12,945 bases of DNA from Dehalococcoidia bacterium (GCA_029857995.1 JAOUFZ010000023.1:1-12945); one strand, 5' to 3'. Counted from the stretch's first letter, positions 5,229 through 12,458 are shown. Notes: a model not told the origin generated them from the letters alone. Made by a program: numbers and translations.

Positions 5229-6341
5229 ATGGCACGTACTGTAGCTGAGGTATTTAGCGAGCCCGTTATCCCTTTTGCCATTCGCTGGCAAAGCAGAGTT
5301 TACTCATTACTGGGGCTTGCTGCACTGCTAGTAGTGGTAATCGTGTTTGCCACTACTCTGGGAAGCGTTTCTATACCCTTTACCACTACTTTTCAAGTCC
5401 TTCTCTCTCAACTGCCCTTCATTCATATTACCCCTTCTTCTCCCGAAATTTTCGGCGCGCCCTTGAGTCTGGAAATTCTGAAAACGATAATCCTGGATAT
5501 CAGGCTGCCACGCATCCTTCTGGCAGGTCTAGTAGGAGCAGCCCTGGCAGTAGCCGGAGCTACTTATCAAGGACTGTTTCGTAATCCTCTGGCCGACCCT
5601 TATCTTTTAGGTGTGGCCTCAGGAGCCGGACTGGGAGCGACCATTGCCATGCTTACTCCTTTCACGTTAGCCTGGATGAGTTTTGGGGCTGTGCCATTAT
5701 TTGCCTTCATCGGTGCCATAGGCGCCGTGGCTGCGGTCTATTTGCTGGCTCGTGTCGGCAAAACCCTGCCCGCCACCACGCTTATCCTGGCTGGAGTAGC
5801 TCTAAGTGCTCTTCTGGCCTCCATCACCTCCTACCTCATGACCATCTCCGGCGAAGACCTACACGGGATTGTATTCTGGCTGCTGGGTGGACTGTACCTG
5901 ACTAAATGGTCTGAGGTATGGACGGTCCTCCCTTGCGTATTGGCGGGTCTTGTAGTCATCTGGATTCATGCCCGACCGCTCAACGTCATGCAGCTCGACG
6001 AAGAGCAAGCCCAACAACTGGGCATTAATGTGGAAAGGGTCAAGCTCATACTACTGGCTGCCGCCACCCTTATTACTTCCTCAGCGATTTGCTTCACTGG
6101 CCTTATCGGTTTCGTCGGCATACTCATCCCTCATGCAGTGAGGCTTATCTGGGGGCCGGACTACCGGTTTTTGCTCCCTCTATCCACGTTGGTTGGCGCC
6201 ATCTTCCTCATCCTAGCCGACACTTCAGCCCGTACAGTAATTCCCCCTACTGAGATCCCGGTAGGAATAATTACTGCTTTCTGTGGAGCACCTTTCTTCC
6301 TTTATCTATTGCGCAGAAGAAAGGGGCTGGCTTTCTTCTGA
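5229..6341 (+). CDS. btuC: Corrinoid ABC transporter permease, FecCD/BtuC family
   Basis: Membrane channel subunit of the type II importer; two copies pair with two BtuD ATPases. 370 aa with about ten hydrophobic helices, the first at 25-42 (YSLLGLAALLVVVIVFAT). Family signatures are RLPRILLAGLVGAALAVAGA at 92-111, GLFRNPLADPYLLGVASGAG at 115-134, the coupling-helix region DEEQAQQLGINVERVK, and TGLIGFVGILIPHAVRL near the C-terminus. Length is slightly above the usual 320-350 because of the N-terminal tail. The start ATG has no clear ribosome site (TTTAACC before it), and 170 bp of AT-rich DNA separates it from cobO, so it may have its own promoter or be poorly initiated. It is followed 14 nt later by btuD. 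Confidence 0.93.
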   Translation: MARTVAEVFSEPVIPFAIRWQSRVYSLLGLAALLVVVIVFATTLGSVSIPFTTTFQVLLSQLPFIHITPSSPEIFGAPLSLEILKTIILDIRLPRILLAGLVGAALAVAGATYQGLFRNPLADPYLLGVASGAGLGATIAMLTPFTLAWMSFGAVPLFAFIGAIGAVAAVYLLARVGKTLPATTLILAGVALSALLASITSYLMTISGEDLHGIVFWLLGGLYLTKWSEVWTVLPCVLAGLVVIWIHARPLNVMQLDEEQAQQLGINVERVKLILLAAATLITSSAICFTGLIGFVGILIPHAVRLIWGPDYRFLLPLSTLVGAIFLILADTSARTVIPPTEIPVGIITAFCGAPFFLYLLRRRKGLAFF

Positions 6342-6355
6342 AAGGATAAGACACC

Positions 6356-7147
6356 ATGATTGAACTGGATGATGTCAGCCTGGGCTACGACCATCGAGCC
6401 ATCTTGCATGATGTAAATATGAAGGCCAGGCCCGGCCAAATACTGGGGCTGGTCGGCCCCAATGGCTCGGGGAAGTCCACGTTAATCAAGGGAATGGCTC
6501 GGGTAATAGACCTGTTCTCCGGGCGCATCTTGATTGACGACCGCGACATAAGAACTTTTAAGCGCGATGAACTGGCTCGCCTTGTGGCCACGGTCCCGCA
6601 AAGCCCGGCTTTGCCCGGGGCGTTCACGGCCTTTGAAGTGGTGCTTATGGGACGGACGCCTCACCTCGGGCTTCTTCGTTACGAGGGAGGAAAGGACCTG
6701 GCTATCGCCTGGCAAGCCATGGAGGCCACGCATACCCAGTCCTTCGCCGAGCGCAGAGTAAGTGAGCTCTCAGGAGGAGAGAGACAGAGGCTTATTATCG
6801 CTCGGGCACTAACCCAGCAGCCAAAGGTGATGCTCCTGGACGAGCCCACTGCTAATCTGGATATAAACCATCAAGTCGAGATTCTCAATTTAGTCAAGAG
6901 CCTTTGCCTGGAGCAAAGTTTGACTGTCATCGTCGCTTTACATGATTTGAACCTTGCTGCTCAATACTGCGATTGGATGGTCATGCTAAACGGAGGGAAA
7001 GTTTACGCTGAAGGCACACCAGCCGACATACTCACAGCGCCGAATATCAAGGAGGTTTACGGAGCCGAAGTATACGTTTATCCCCACCCCATTAATAAGT
7101 TGCCTACCACTCTTATCACAGCCGGCGGGAGCCACGGAACTAGCTGA
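6356..7147 (+). CDS. btuD: Corrinoid ABC transporter ATPase, BtuD/FepC family
   Basis: Cytoplasmic ATPase that powers BtuC. 263 aa, complete: Walker A GPNGSGKST (34-42), Q-loop PQ (81-82), signature LSGGERQR (138-145), Walker B VMLLDEP (158-164), D-loop NLD (167-169) and H-loop His at 196 (VALHDLNLA). A C-terminal extension (about 240-263) is seen in many BtuD/HmuV-type ATPases. AAAGGAT precedes the ATG at a suitable distance and the gene starts 14 nt after btuC, so both are cotranscribed. All catalytic motifs are intact. Substrate specificity (corrinoid versus heme or siderophore) comes from context, not from this subunit. Confidence 0.93.
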   Translation: MIELDDVSLGYDHRAILHDVNMKARPGQILGLVGPNGSGKSTLIKGMARVIDLFSGRILIDDRDIRTFKRDELARLVATVPQSPALPGAFTAFEVVLMGRTPHLGLLRYEGGKDLAIAWQAMEATHTQSFAERRVSELSGGERQRLIIARALTQQPKVMLLDEPTANLDINHQVEILNLVKSLCLEQSLTVIVALHDLNLAAQYCDWMVMLNGGKVYAEGTPADILTAPNIKEVYGAEVYVYPHPINKLPTTLITAGGSHGTS

Positions 7148-7165
7148 TATAACTCCTCTCCCCAA

Positions 7166-7182
7166 CCTCCCGCCAAGGGAGG
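7166..7182. terminator. Hairpin between btuD and the convergent hydrolase gene
   Basis: CCTCCC (7166-7171) and GGGAGG (7177-7182) pair around GCCAA, 19 nt after the btuD stop and 12 nt before the end of the convergent minus gene. There is no T-run, so it may be a bidirectional, non-canonical terminator or a small palindromic repeat. Confidence 0.4.
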
Positions 7183-7193
7183 TAATCAAGCTA

Positions 7194-8102
7194 CTAACTA
7201 GGGACAACGGCTCCCGCACTAGGATGATGCGAAGACGTTGTTAGCCACTCATAAATAATCTTGCATACTTCTTCTTTCTCTGTTTTTGCCGCTTCCACTG
7301 CAAGTGTGAAGGAAAACACCCCATACAAGCCGTGGTCTGCACCTTCAAAAATCCTAATTTCTTTGCTGCGCGTTGCCAAACGTTCATAAAGCTCTTTAGC
7401 CCCCCTTGGGTCAGCCATGTCATCATTCGTCCCTTGAAGAATCAAAGTCGGAATATTTATTTTAGAGGCAAATTTCAATCCGGCTTTTCCTCCAACTCTT
7501 CCTAACCCAAGCAAGTAACGGAAACTAAATTCTTTTACACACTTCTCATCACTCAAGATATATTTGGCATCCTCACCATCTCTAAACCGCTTAGACCAGC
7601 CTCTTGAGACATCCCACTTTTCGCGAGGCCTGAAGATGCCGTAAATGGGAAACTTCCACACATCCGATAACGGTGCTGGCATGCCGAGCGGCATCTTTAC
7701 CTTTATAGCCGGTGCAACAAGCACTAGCCCAGCTAGGTGCTCAGAATGTTCGCTACCATACCATAAAGCGTACGAACCTCCCAAACTATGACCTAGCATG
7801 TATGTTGGCTTCTGCCATTTTTTATTGATGAAGCTAGCCATTTCATCTATGTCGTCCAACTGAATTTTGATATCGGCCAGGTCTCCCCTTTCACCACCCG
7901 ACTGCCCATTTGACCTCAGGTCTAAAGCGTAAGTCGCTACATTTCTAGACTCTAAGTAGTCCCCAAGGTAGGCAAATTCTATAGAGCGACTACAGGCACC
8001 GTGTATGCATAACAATGCCAGCTCAACCTTTTGTGGCTGCCAGCTTTGATAAAATAGCTTTGTGCCATCCTTTGCTGTTAAATAGCCACTGCTTTCACTC
8101 AT
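7194..8102 (-). CDS. Alpha/beta hydrolase, serine-lipase / lysophospholipase-like (S33, Hydrolase_4)
   Basis: Cytoplasmic hydrolase, probably acting on a carboxyl ester or lipid. 302 aa with a complete fold: strand and oxyanion motif LLCIHGACSRS (30-40), DLRSNGQSGGERGD (61-74) as in monoacylglycerol lipase relatives, and the nucleophile elbow GHSLGG with Ser106. The acid is probably Asp227 in LILQGTNDDMADP and the base His257 in EGADHGLYG. A lid region (about 135-200) lies between. No signal peptide. TAGGGAT sits just upstream of the ATG. Single-gene minus-strand unit, convergent with btuD. The substrate cannot be inferred, and nothing links it to corrinoid uptake. The last ten residues (SHHPSAGAVVPS) look like unconserved tail. 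Confidence 0.88.
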   Translation of the reverse strand: MSESSGYLTAKDGTKLFYQSWQPQKVELALLCIHGACSRSIEFAYLGDYLESRNVATYALDLRSNGQSGGERGDLADIKIQLDDIDEMASFINKKWQKPTYMLGHSLGGSYALWYGSEHSEHLAGLVLVAPAIKVKMPLGMPAPLSDVWKFPIYGIFRPREKWDVSRGWSKRFRDGEDAKYILSDEKCVKEFSFRYLLGLGRVGGKAGLKFASKINIPTLILQGTNDDMADPRGAKELYERLATRSKEIRIFEGADHGLYGVFSFTLAVEAAKTEKEEVCKIIYEWLTTSSHHPSAGAVVPS

Positions 8103-8129
8103 TCTATCCCTATTTTTTCAATCTCAAGA

Positions 8130-8159
8130 ATTCTAGCAAAATACTGCTAGCGCTAGAAT
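8130..8159. promoter_or_regulatory. Inverted repeat upstream of the hydrolase gene (possible operator)
   Basis: ATTCTAGC (8130-8137) and GCTAGAAT (8152-8159) are perfect 8-bp complements. The word CTAGC also recurs inside the spacer (8147-8151), so CTAG appears three times in about 25 bp. It lies 28 nt upstream of the minus-strand hydrolase start, a suitable place for a regulator or a leader hairpin. Confidence 0.45.
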
Positions 8160-8193
8160 GCCGAACTCAGAGGAGAGAGGAAACCCTATAGAG

Positions 8194-8309
8194 ACTTCGG
8201 GAGAAGCCGCAGGTTGGGCAATGGTATGTGCCCATTGCCGCCCCACAGCAGGGACAGCTAATTTCATCATCTCTGGCGTAGGTCCATCCCTAGGTCATTG
8301 CTAATGACC
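8194..8309. other. Hairpin cluster in the 382-bp gap between hydrolase and acetyltransferase
   Basis: Three perfect hairpins fall in 116 nt: CTTC-GGGA-GAAG (8194-8205), GGCAATGG...CCATTGCC (8217-8239, 7-nt loop) and GGTCATT-GCT-AATGACC (8293-8309). They could be a small RNA, the 3' end of the acetyltransferase transcript, or palindromic repeats. No clear promoter or T-tail sets the strand. The only other content of 8103-8484 is a possible short hydrophobic peptide frame at 8301-8390 on the minus strand. Confidence 0.4.
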
Positions 8310-8390
8310 GGCAACATTATACCAAATACCAAGGGCAAAGGTAACGCCCATGACCATGACATTGATAACCTGAAGAGGCCCGATTACCAC
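8301..8390 (-). CDS. Possible 29-aa hydrophobic peptide (low confidence)
   Basis: A GTG-initiated minus-strand frame reads VVIGPLQVINVMVMGVTFAL then GIWYNVAGH, a convincing single transmembrane helix with an aromatic border. The start has only a weak purine stretch (CGGATGA) and an in-frame TGA lies directly before it. It may be a real membrane micro-protein, the end of a decayed membrane gene, or chance. It sits downstream of the acetyltransferase gene on the same strand. Confidence 0.25.
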   Translation of the reverse strand: MVIGPLQVINVMVMGVTFALGIWYNVAGH

Positions 8391-8484
8391 TCATCCGTAG
8401 TTCCATGTTTTCTTGGCGAAGGGAGTAGTCAATTGCGTTGGTCGAAATCCTGTTCCGGTAACCCCTTCTCACCGGGCTTCGCCG

Positions 8485-9024
8485 TCACAATCCTCTCCAC
8501 TCCTCCCTTAAGATGCCGAACTCCACCCGGTCATGATATTGCCCGTTTTTGAACATGGCTTGCCGCAGACGGCCCTCTTCCTCAAAGCCAAGTTTCTTGT
8601 GAAGCTTGATGCTGCGTTCGTTGAAGGCAACTGCAGAAGACGAGATGCGATGTAGATTCAATTGTTGAAAGCCATAGTTGATTAACAGCCGGGTAGCCTC
8701 CACACCATAGCCTTTGCTCCAGTAATCCTTCTCGCCTATGATGATTCCAAAAATGGCATTGTGGTCCTTTGGGTTAATCTGGTGCAGGCCACAATTGCCG
8801 ATTGGTTTAGTTGAGTCACCTTCGATCGCTTCGATAACAAAAAGAACATCGCTTCTCGCCCTCGTGGTGCCCAATTCTTCGATGAATTTCTCCTCGGACA
8901 TTTCAGTCATCGGCAGATACATATCAAGATACTGGACGACCTCCGGGTCGTTGAACCATTTCAGAAAATATGAGATATCCGACCTCTTAAACGGCCGTAG
9001 AAGCACTCTCTTGCCCTTTAACAT
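8485..9024 (-). CDS. GNAT N-acetyltransferase, RimJ/RimL-like (Acetyltransf_3)
   Basis: Transfers acetyl from acetyl-CoA to an amine, such as a protein N-terminus or a small molecule; the substrate is unknown. 179 aa from the ATG at 9024, chosen because AGGAGGG lies six bases upstream. It opens MLKGKRVLLRPFKRSDISYF, the usual RimJ/L start, followed by KWFNDPEVVQYL at 22-33. The core strand IGNCGLHQINPKDHNAIFGI (75-94) leads into acetyl-CoA motif A, KDYWSKGYGVEAT (99-111). Then come LHRISSSAVAFNERSIKLHK (124-143) and KLGFEEEGRLRQ (144-155). All standard elements are intact. The earlier in-frame ATG at 9078 has no ribosome site. It does not appear to belong to a metabolic operon. Confidence 0.9.
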   Translation of the reverse strand: MLKGKRVLLRPFKRSDISYFLKWFNDPEVVQYLDMYLPMTEMSEEKFIEELGTTRARSDVLFVIEAIEGDSTKPIGNCGLHQINPKDHNAIFGIIIGEKDYWSKGYGVEATRLLINYGFQQLNLHRISSSAVAFNERSIKLHKKLGFEEEGRLRQAMFKNGQYHDRVEFGILREEWRGL

Positions 9025-9564
9025 TTGAATCCCTCCTTTTCTCCTTGAGCTAGTCCTGCTGTCAGCAATCGAATACAAGACCGGACACCATGCTCGCTTA
9101 AATATGGCATGTAATAACCTCAGAAAAATAGTAAGCCCGGCTTTCTTCTGTCCCCGGGCTGGATGCTCCTAATACTCTTAGTAGTGGATTTACGTTTCTT
9201 TGAAGTTGGAGACACACCAAGCCCAATAGATGCTGACGTCGAAGTGAGCGCAGCAAATGGTTCCGCAGACAAGGCTCTTTGTTTTCATCGGACTTCTGTA
9301 TGTCTCCTGAAGCTATGGGAAGCTCATTCTACTGTGTTAAATACGCCATTGTCAATTTGAATTACGATTTTGTCTCCTGGATGAGCTTTATGTCAACTGC
9401 AACCTGCCTGAACGGCGCAATCAATACCGCACGCCGCCCGGCATGCCGTTATGCCAGACATTGCCCATGCGATCAGCAAATACAGAGTGTTCATGATAGG
9501 GCAACATGTGCTAATATTCGGCTCATTCATGAAGGCGAAACACGAAGGCCGGAGGAGAACCATC
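9025..9564. other. Intergenic stretch with a GC-rich hairpin; no supported gene
   Basis: 540 bp between divergent genes. AGCCCGG (9134-9140) and CCGGGCT (9154-9160) form a 7-bp stem with a 13-nt loop. Short frames exist on both strands (for example from 9163, 9279 and 9451 on +), but none has a ribosome site, a recognisable domain or a convincing composition. I could not find a good -35/-10 pair for the gene starting at 9565, though its promoter must lie here. Confidence 0.5.
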
Positions 9565-10983
9565 GTGACAAGGAGAAACGTCATCATCATAGGCTCAGCG
9601 GGAAGAGACTTTCACAACTTCAACGTGTTTTTCAGGAATAACAGACGCTACAATGTGGTAGGCTTCACCGCCTCGCAGCAGGTGCCGGGCATCTCCGGGA
9701 AAAAGTATCCCCCTGAGCTCTCGGGTGAACTATATCCGGAGGGAATTCCAATCTATGCAGAGGAAGAACTGCCCCGACTGATAGAAGAGTTGAATGTTGA
9801 CGACTGCGTATTTGCCTACAGTGATGTCTCCTACCAGCACGTAATGCATATCGGTGCAATCGTCAATGCAGCCGGGGCAACCTACATGATGCTTGGCCCA
9901 AAGGACACAATGCTGAAGAGCGACAGACCCGTCATCGCAGTGTGTGCGGTGAGGACAGGCTCTGGCAAAAGCCAGACGTCGAGGAGAATCATAGAGCTTT
10001 TGAAGAAAAAGGGACTCAGAGTCATCGCTGTACGTCATCCGATGCCCTACGGCGAACTAATCAAACAAAGGGTGCAGCGCCTTGCCCAGTTGGACGACTT
10101 GAAGAAACACAACTGCACCATCGAAGAGATAGAAGAATATGAGCCACACTTGGTACGGGGAACTATCGTATACGCTGGGGCCGATTACCTGGCCATTCTG
10201 AAGGCTGCCGAGGGGGACCCAGAAGGTTGTGATGCCATAGTGTGGGACGGGGGAAACAACGACTTCCCGTTTTTCCAGCCCGACTTAATGATTGTTGTCG
10301 CCGACCCTCACCGTGCTGGCCATGAGGTCTCGTATTACGCAGGGGAAATCAACTTGCGAATGGCTGATGTGGTGGTTATCAACAAGATCGATAGCGCGGC
10401 TCCGGAGAACGTCCGGAAGGTGCGGGAGAGCATTGCCACAGTAAACCCGAATGCGACCGTGATCGATGCTGCGTCAGTGATTCGGATTGATGATCCGAAG
10501 CTTATCAAGGGCAAGAGGGTTCTGGTCATCGAGGACGGACCGACGCTAACACACGGGGGAATGGCATATGGTGCGGGTACCATCGCTGCCCAGCAAGGCG
10601 GCGCAGCAGAACTCGTGGATCCCAGGCCCTACGCGGTCGAGAGCATCGCTGAAGCCTTTAGGAACTACCCCAGTATTGGACCTGTCTTGCCGGCTATCGG
10701 GTACAGCACACGTCAGCTACAACATCTGCAGACGACTATCAACAGGGTCGACTGTGATGCGGTGATGGTGGCAACACCCATTGACTTAAGCCGAATCATC
10801 GACATCAGAAAACCACACACCAGGATTTCTTATGAGCTGCAAGATATGGGCACGCCCAATCTAGAGGACATATTGTCAGAGTTTGCACGCGCTCACAATC
10901 TCCCCGAGAGCTGGGAGAACGACGGTAGCCAAAGTGCCACCTGTACCTATCACGGTGCACGGCCGGGAAAGAAAAAGCAATGA
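9565..10983 (+). CDS. Cyclic 2,3-diphosphoglycerate synthetase-like P-loop protein (COG2403)
   Basis: 472 aa starting at GTG 9565, chosen because GGAGGAGA lies six to seven bases upstream and the protein then opens MTRRNVIIIGSAGRDFHNFN, the usual family N-terminus. Order: N-terminal Rossmann-like domain (1-115); P-loop AVRTGSGKSQTSRR (128-141); HPMPYG (158-163); DAIVWDGGNNDFPF (223-236), with an acidic Walker B-like residue; MIVVADPHRAGHE (242-254); NKID (273-276), like a G4 motif; VLVIEDGPTLTHGGMAYGAG (319-338); and a C-terminal segment to 472. In methanogens the founding enzyme uses ATP to close 2,3-diphosphoglycerate into its cyclic form, a thermoprotectant. Whether bacterial homologues make the same product is not known to me. 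It overlaps or abuts carbamate kinase, so the two probably cooperate. A 38-residue extension back to 9451 looks spurious. Confidence 0.82.
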   Translation: MTRRNVIIIGSAGRDFHNFNVFFRNNRRYNVVGFTASQQVPGISGKKYPPELSGELYPEGIPIYAEEELPRLIEELNVDDCVFAYSDVSYQHVMHIGAIVNAAGATYMMLGPKDTMLKSDRPVIAVCAVRTGSGKSQTSRRIIELLKKKGLRVIAVRHPMPYGELIKQRVQRLAQLDDLKKHNCTIEEIEEYEPHLVRGTIVYAGADYLAILKAAEGDPEGCDAIVWDGGNNDFPFFQPDLMIVVADPHRAGHEVSYYAGEINLRMADVVVINKIDSAAPENVRKVRESIATVNPNATVIDAASVIRIDDPKLIKGKRVLVIEDGPTLTHGGMAYGAGTIAAQQGGAAELVDPRPYAVESIAEAFRNYPSIGPVLPAIGYSTRQLQHLQTTINRVDCDAVMVATPIDLSRIIDIRKPHTRISYELQDMGTPNLEDILSEFARAHNLPESWENDGSQSATCTYHGARPGKKKQ

Positions 10984-10997
10984 CTAGGGATAGAACC

Positions 10998-11951
10998 ATG
11001 ACTTTTGTCATCGCACTTGGTGGCAACTGCATACTCAGGGCAGGGCAGAGGGGAACTATCGAGGAGCAATATGAGAATCTGAGGCGCGCCGCCGAACAGC
11101 TGCTGGGCTTGCTCAGCGGTGAGAGCCGCATCGTAATCACTCACGGCAACGGGCCACAGGTAGGCAACTTGCTGCTGGCCAGCACGATGGCGCAGGCTAT
11201 GGTGCCGCCCATGCCGCTGGACATCTGTGGAGCCGCCACGGAAGGCTTTATGGGTTATATGATTCAGAACACGCTGGCTAACTGCCTGAGACAGGCGGGG
11301 GCGCCGCACAACATCACCACTGTGGTAAGTCAGGTTGTCGTGGACAGAAATGACCCTGCTTTTCAAAACCCGTCCAAACCGATCGGCCCCTTCTACACTG
11401 AGAGTGAAGCGGCACGACTGCGCCAGGAGAAGGGTTGGCATATCATCCAGGACAGCGCCCGCGGCTACAGGCGCGTAGTCGCTTCGCCCATGCCCGTCAG
11501 CCTCCAGCAAGCCAGGATCATAAAGAGTATGCTTGATGCGGGAGAGATAGTGGTCGCCGTGGGCGGCGGTGGTATCCCCGTCATTAGAGAGGATACCCGC
11601 AATCTGCGCGGCGTTGAAGCCGTAATTGACAAGGATTACGCCTCGGCTCGCCTAGCTATCGAGGTAGATGCTGATGTCCTGTTTATCCTTACCGCAGTGG
11701 AGTATGTATATCGAGACTTCGCCACACCTCACCAGAAGGCCTTGAAGAACCTGAGTGTGGCTGCAGCAAAGAAGCTCCTGGACGAAGGCCAATTCGGCAA
11801 GGGAAGCATGGAGCCAAAGATACGGGCAGCCATAATGTTTCTGGAAGAAGCGACCCCTGACCAGCGCGGGGAACGAGAGGTGATCATAACCCTTCCTGAA
11901 ACCGCTCTAGCCGCACTCCAAGACAAGACCGGCACGCGGATCACCAGGTAG
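10998..11951 (+). CDS. arcC: Carbamate kinase
   Basis: Reversibly converts carbamoyl phosphate plus ADP to carbamate plus ATP in the cytoplasm. 317 aa with the full amino-acid-kinase signature set: VIALGGN (4-10), VITHGNGPQVGNLLL (46-60), DICGAATEGFMGYMIQ (75-90), VVVDRNDPAFQNPSKPIGPF (113-132), RRVVASPMPV (158-167), VVAVGGGGIPV (185-195), EAVIDKDYASARLA (207-220) and ADVLFILTAVEYVY (225-238). ATG 10998 has AGGGA seven bases upstream. ATG 10980, which overlaps the previous stop as ATGA, would add six residues and is the alternative; either way translation is coupled. No arginine deiminase or ornithine carbamoyltransferase is in the window, so the source of carbamoyl phosphate is not evident. 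The partner is the cDPGS-like protein. Confidence 0.93.
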   Translation: MTFVIALGGNCILRAGQRGTIEEQYENLRRAAEQLLGLLSGESRIVITHGNGPQVGNLLLASTMAQAMVPPMPLDICGAATEGFMGYMIQNTLANCLRQAGAPHNITTVVSQVVVDRNDPAFQNPSKPIGPFYTESEAARLRQEKGWHIIQDSARGYRRVVASPMPVSLQQARIIKSMLDAGEIVVAVGGGGIPVIREDTRNLRGVEAVIDKDYASARLAIEVDADVLFILTAVEYVYRDFATPHQKALKNLSVAAAKKLLDEGQFGKGSMEPKIRAAIMFLEEATPDQRGEREVIITLPETALAALQDKTGTRITR

Positions 11952-11963
11952 AGCACGGCAGCC

Positions 11964-12001
11964 GGGCGGCTCAACTAGCCTGCGACAGGTGCAAGCCGCC
12001 T
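11964..12001 (+). terminator. Stem-loop after arcC (non-canonical terminator candidate)
   Basis: GGGCGGCT (11964-11971) pairs with AGCCGCCT (11994-12001), eight pairs with one G-U. A second small hairpin CCTG-CGA-CAGG (11979-11989) sits in the loop. There is no T-run after it, so it may stabilise the 3' end or assist Rho-type termination. Confidence 0.4.
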
Positions 12002-12030
12002 CCAATCTGAAGAGAATCAGCGCACAAATC

Positions 12031-12059
12031 TTGACACGACGCCCGTATTTTGCTAGTAT
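12031..12059 (+). promoter_or_regulatory. Strong sigma-70 promoter of an orphan transcript
   Basis: TTGACA (12031-12036), a 17-nt spacer, TAGTAT (12054-12059). The start site is expected at about 12066, which is exactly the first base of a strong hairpin. It is the same class as the btuF promoter in this window. Confidence 0.8.
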
Positions 12060-12105
12060 ATGAATGTTAGGCAACGAGAGTCGATGCCTAGCAAGGAGGT
12101 GGAGC

Positions 12106-12171
12106 ATGACACGGACAGAAGCCTGGTTATGCCGATGGGTGTTTCCTTATCGGAGCTCTCCGACAACCTAA
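12106..12171 (+). CDS. Possible 21-aa peptide inside the orphan RNA
   Basis: AAGGAGGT (12093-12100), a full-length anti-SD match, lies five bases before ATG 12106. The frame reads MTRTEAWLCRWVFPYRSSPT then T and stop. The ATG lies in the 5' arm of hairpin H2, so initiation could depend on folding. Either this is a leader peptide or micro-protein, making the transcript dual-function, or the purine run has a structural role. No known peptide family is recognised. Confidence 0.3.
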   Translation: MTRTEAWLCRWVFPYRSSPTT

Positions 12172-12335
12172 GGGGTGAGGTAGCTTCAATAGGTAGAGTG
12201 CGTTGCTGGAGAGCAATTGGAAGCCCCGAGCTCTTCGTCTGTAAGGCAAGGCTCCCAAGAAGGGGCAACGGCAGTTCAGCCGGAAGCTGAAGTGGAAGAG
12301 TAGGGGTGATCTGAAACTGAATAGCGACATTCAGT

Positions 12336-12370
12336 AGCGAGCTCCAGAATCTGGAGCTCGCTCTTCTTAA
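12336..12370 (+). terminator. Strong intrinsic terminator of the orphan RNA
   Basis: AGCGAGCTCCAG (12336-12347) pairs perfectly with CTGGAGCTCGCT (12351-12362) around AAT, a 12-bp GC-rich stem followed by the pyrimidine/T-rich tail CTTCTTAATT. It is the best terminator in the window and isolates the upstream RNA from the nuclease gene. Confidence 0.85.
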
Positions 12371-12458
12371 TTATCTGTTATGCCTCTCTGGCATTCATCA
12401 TCTAAATAGACGGATGACAAGGTTCAGAATCATGCTATCTTTGGTGTAATCCGGCTTG

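Larger units (their letters stand above)
12066..12370 (+). ncRNA. Candidate structured non-coding RNA, about 300 nt, family unknown
   Basis: Bounded by a consensus promoter and a 12-bp terminator, and filled with hairpins. H1 is 12066-12092 (GTTAGGCA with TGCCTAGC, inner CGA-GAG-TCG). H2 is 12104-12132 (GCATGAC with GTTATGC). H3 is 12132-12153 (CCGAT with ATCGG). H4 is 12183-12224 (GCTTCAAT with ATTGGAAGC, one bulge), enclosing TTGCT-GGAG-AGCAA. H5 is 12275-12291 (TTCAGC-CGGAA-GCTGAA). H6 is 12316-12335 (ACTGAAT-AGCGAC-ATTCAGT). The terminator follows directly. I looked by eye for signatures of tmRNA, RNase P RNA, SRP RNA, 6S RNA, T-box and the cobalamin, lysine and Mg riboswitches and found none. 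An overlapping frame at 12060-12290 gives a peptide with no recognisable domain. A trans-acting RNA or a long leader with a tiny peptide are both possible. Confidence 0.6.

Noticed and set aside
9451..9564. 38-residue N-terminal extension of the cDPGS-like protein
   Set aside because: GTG 9565 has a GGAGGAGA site and matches the expected family N-terminus. The extension has no ribosome site and does not resemble the family.
9163..9641. Short + frames at 9163 and 9279 between acetyltransferase and the cDPGS-like gene
   Set aside because: No ribosome sites, odd Cys/Ser-rich composition, mutually overlapping, and they run into the real gene in another frame.
12060..12290. 76-codon frame across the orphan RNA
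   Set aside because: Its ATG overlaps the -10 edge, before the predicted start site, and has no ribosome site. The product has no domain, while the DNA shows many perfect hairpins, so RNA is the better reading.
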